Shown: positions 5,014 through 5,306 of the stretch, piece after piece
How the letters are laid out: each line of letters begins with the position of its first letter
Position numbering within the stretch: position 1 is the first letter of the stretch
Origin: an uncultured Bacilli bacterium
GTDB taxonomy: Bacteria; Bacillota_I; Bacilli_A; RF39; UBA660
Assembly (NCBI GenBank): GCA_947624695.1
Contig: CANQLN010000076.1
Span: forward strand, 1 to 5,306
DNA length: 5,306 nucleotides
Direction: 5' to 3'
Position numbers and translations under genes: made by a program
Notes under the pieces: generated by a model
What the model was told of the DNA's origin: nothing
Database searches by the model: none
What the model saw: the letters and a program-made list of their open reading frames with translations, nothing else

Positions 5014-5044
5014 GGTAGTGTGCATAGTTTAAATACAAACTACC
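5014..5044 (-). promoter_or_regulatory. Hairpin in the ftsY leader with two exclusive pairings
   Basis: On the + strand, GGTAGT (5014-5019) is complementary to ACTACC (5039-5044), and TAGTTT (5025-5030) is complementary to AAACTA (5037-5042). The two pairings share the segment 5039-5042, so the leader can fold one way or the other. The structure ends 11 bases before the Shine-Dalgarno site of ftsY. It matches no riboswitch class that I recognise. Confidence 0.4.
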
Positions 5045-5070
5045 TGTTTTTTCTTTTATTTATCTGTGCT

Positions 5071-5123
5071 TTTCTATATTTTTTTCAATCACCCCCTTTT
5101 TGGAGGTAATTTTTATATAGAAA
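5071..5123 (-). promoter_or_regulatory. Hairpin with SD-like arm at the predicted 5' end of the ftsY mRNA
   Basis: On the - strand ACCTCC (5107-5102) pairs with GGGGGT (5096-5091, one U-G pair) around A5. The predicted mRNA start is near 5107, so the message would begin with this stem. The second arm lies in AAAGGGGGTGATT (5099-5087), which differs at only two positions, both wobble-compatible, from the full complement of the common bacterial 16S rRNA 3' end. A four-codon frame, TTG AAA AAA ATA TAG (5088-5074), follows at once. At DNA level an outer repeat, TTTCTATAT (5071-5079) with ATATAGAAA (5115-5123), encloses the hairpin and overlaps the -10 box. Confidence 0.4.
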
Positions 5124-5143
5124 TTGCTATTTTTATCTATCAA
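5114..5143 (-). promoter_or_regulatory. Probable ftsY-ylxM-ffh promoter
   Basis: On the - strand, TTGATA (-35, 5138-5143) and TATATA (-10, 5114-5119) are separated by 18 bp. The start near 5107 gives a leader of about 117 bases. A TATGAT at 5012-5007 was considered, but its start would fall in the Shine-Dalgarno site. Confidence 0.55.
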
Positions 5144-5146
5144 AAA

Positions 5147-5207
5147 ATGACATTACTCGATATAATGTTTTTAGAATAACAATACACAAGAATCGAGGTA
5201 ATGTCAT
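5147..5207. repeat. 14-bp inverted repeat framing the TATA box and RBS of the right-hand gene
   Basis: ATGACATTACTCGA (5147-5160) is the exact reverse complement of TCGAGGTAATGTCAT (5193-5207) once one extra G (5197 or 5198) is bulged out. The 32 bases between begin with TATAAT. The right arm contains the GAGG ribosome-binding site and the first two bases of the start codon. The left arm lies directly before the -10 box. It could be a pair of repressor half-sites, or an RNA hairpin that hides the ribosome-binding site in transcripts entering from upstream. Confidence 0.8.
5161..5166 (+). promoter_or_regulatory. -10 box for the right-hand gene
   Basis: This is a perfect TATAAT with a start expected near 5173, giving a leader of about 33 bases that contains GAGG (5195-5198). 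No good -35 is present: the best candidates at 5138-5144 match only two or three of six bases. The promoter may therefore be weak or need an activator. The inverted-repeat arms lie on each side of this box. Confidence 0.5.
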
Positions 5208-5306
5208 GTCTAAAATTATATCAATAATCATTAAATTTTTAAATAGTATTAATAAATTTATTTGGAAAATTATTATTTTTCTTTCCAAATTTATTAAAGT
5301 TGATGA
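5206..5306 (+). CDS. Start of an unknown gene with an amphipathic, Ile/Lys-rich N-terminus, partial
   Basis: ATG at 5206 follows a GAGG site (5195-5198) by seven bases and opens a frame that is still open after 33 codons at the window end. I do not recognise the product. The visible sequence is almost entirely Ile, Phe, Leu, Lys, Asn and Ser, with one Trp. Lysines are placed at residues 3, 10, 17, 21, 28 and 31 and a Lys-Phe pair recurs at 10-11, 17-18 and 28-29, which suggests an amphipathic, cationic, membrane-active helix. A small secreted or membrane peptide (leaderless bacteriocin, phenol-soluble-modulin-like or type I toxin-like) fits that composition. The N-terminus of a larger membrane protein fits equally well. 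The gene diverges from ftsY. It rests on the ribosome-binding site, TATA box and open frame, without homology. Confidence 0.5.
   Translation, partial: MSKIISIIIKFLNSINKFIWKIIIFLSKFIKVD
5250..5296. repeat. Inverted repeat in the start of the right-hand gene
   Basis: TTTCCAAATTTATTA (5282-5296) is complementary to TAATAAATTT (5250-5259) plus GGAAA (5264-5268), with ATTT (5260-5263) bulged. An alternative is a perfect 9-bp stem, ATTTGGAAA with TTTCCAAAT. It partly reflects the repeated Lys-Phe-Ile codons. No U-tract follows on the + strand. Confidence 0.5.

Noticed and set aside
4991..5038. A 16-residue N-terminal extension of FtsY from an upstream ATG
   Set aside because: The extension has no match to FtsY N-termini and lacks a good ribosome-binding site, whereas ATG 4990 has AGAGGTGA at the right distance and the conserved Gly-Leu-Phe start.
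5147..5207. The inverted repeat as the end of an insertion sequence or a classical invertible promoter
   Set aside because: No transposase, target-site duplication or second element end is visible, and the 32-bp interval is far shorter than usual invertible segments. I report the repeat but not these readings as features.
1..5306. CRISPR array, tRNA, rRNA or SRP RNA gene
   Set aside because: No regularly spaced direct repeats, cloverleaf-like segments or conserved rRNA/SRP RNA motifs were seen on either strand.

Overview
The window comes from a low-GC Gram-positive bacterium (Bacillota/Bacilli, possibly one of the reduced, AT-rich lineages close to Mollicutes). The DNA is strongly AT-rich. 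Shine-Dalgarno sites are clear purine boxes (AGGAGG, AAGGAG). Promoters are of the sigma-A type. The ftsY-ylxM-ffh gene order is typical of Bacillota. TGA closes ftsY at the expected family length and tryptophans are TGG, so TGA is a stop codon here, unlike in Mycoplasma. No taxonomic search was possible.

Layout, left to right. (1) At 1-183 (+) is the last 60 codons of an ABC-transporter permease of the SsuC/ThiX type, closed by a hairpin terminator at 182-211 that also suits the opposite strand. (2) At 244-1086 (-) is dinD, an SOS-associated protein. It has its own promoter (1115-1143) with a 20-bp palindrome in the spacer, and a near-perfect 28-bp palindrome inside the gene. (3) At 1237-2012 (-) is secE-nusG (SecE of the Sec translocon; transcription factor NusG), overlapping by one base, with a promoter at 2065-2093 and a terminator at 1204-1228. 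(4) At 2101-2325 (-) is an unrecognised 74-residue protein with a near-consensus promoter at 2352-2380. (5) At 2384-4990 (-) is ftsY-ylxM-ffh, a tightly coupled operon for the signal recognition particle (SRP) GTPase, its receptor and a small helix-turn-helix partner. (6) At 5001-5306 is the ftsY leader and promoter and a divergent (+) gene start. That gene begins with an isoleucine/lysine-rich amphipathic stretch, and its TATA box, ribosome-binding site and start codon are framed by a 14-bp inverted repeat.

Functionally, positions 1237-4990 form a co-translational protein-export block. Ffh binds signal sequences, FtsY docks the complex at the membrane, and SecE is part of the channel. NusG is the transcription-elongation partner usually found beside SecE. 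The small unknown gene lies between ffh and secE. The core genes are conventional. The interest lies in the regulatory DNA: the operator-like palindrome at dinD, the palindrome inside dinD, predicted hairpins at the 5' ends of the secE and ftsY messages, and the inverted-repeat-framed start of the right-hand gene.
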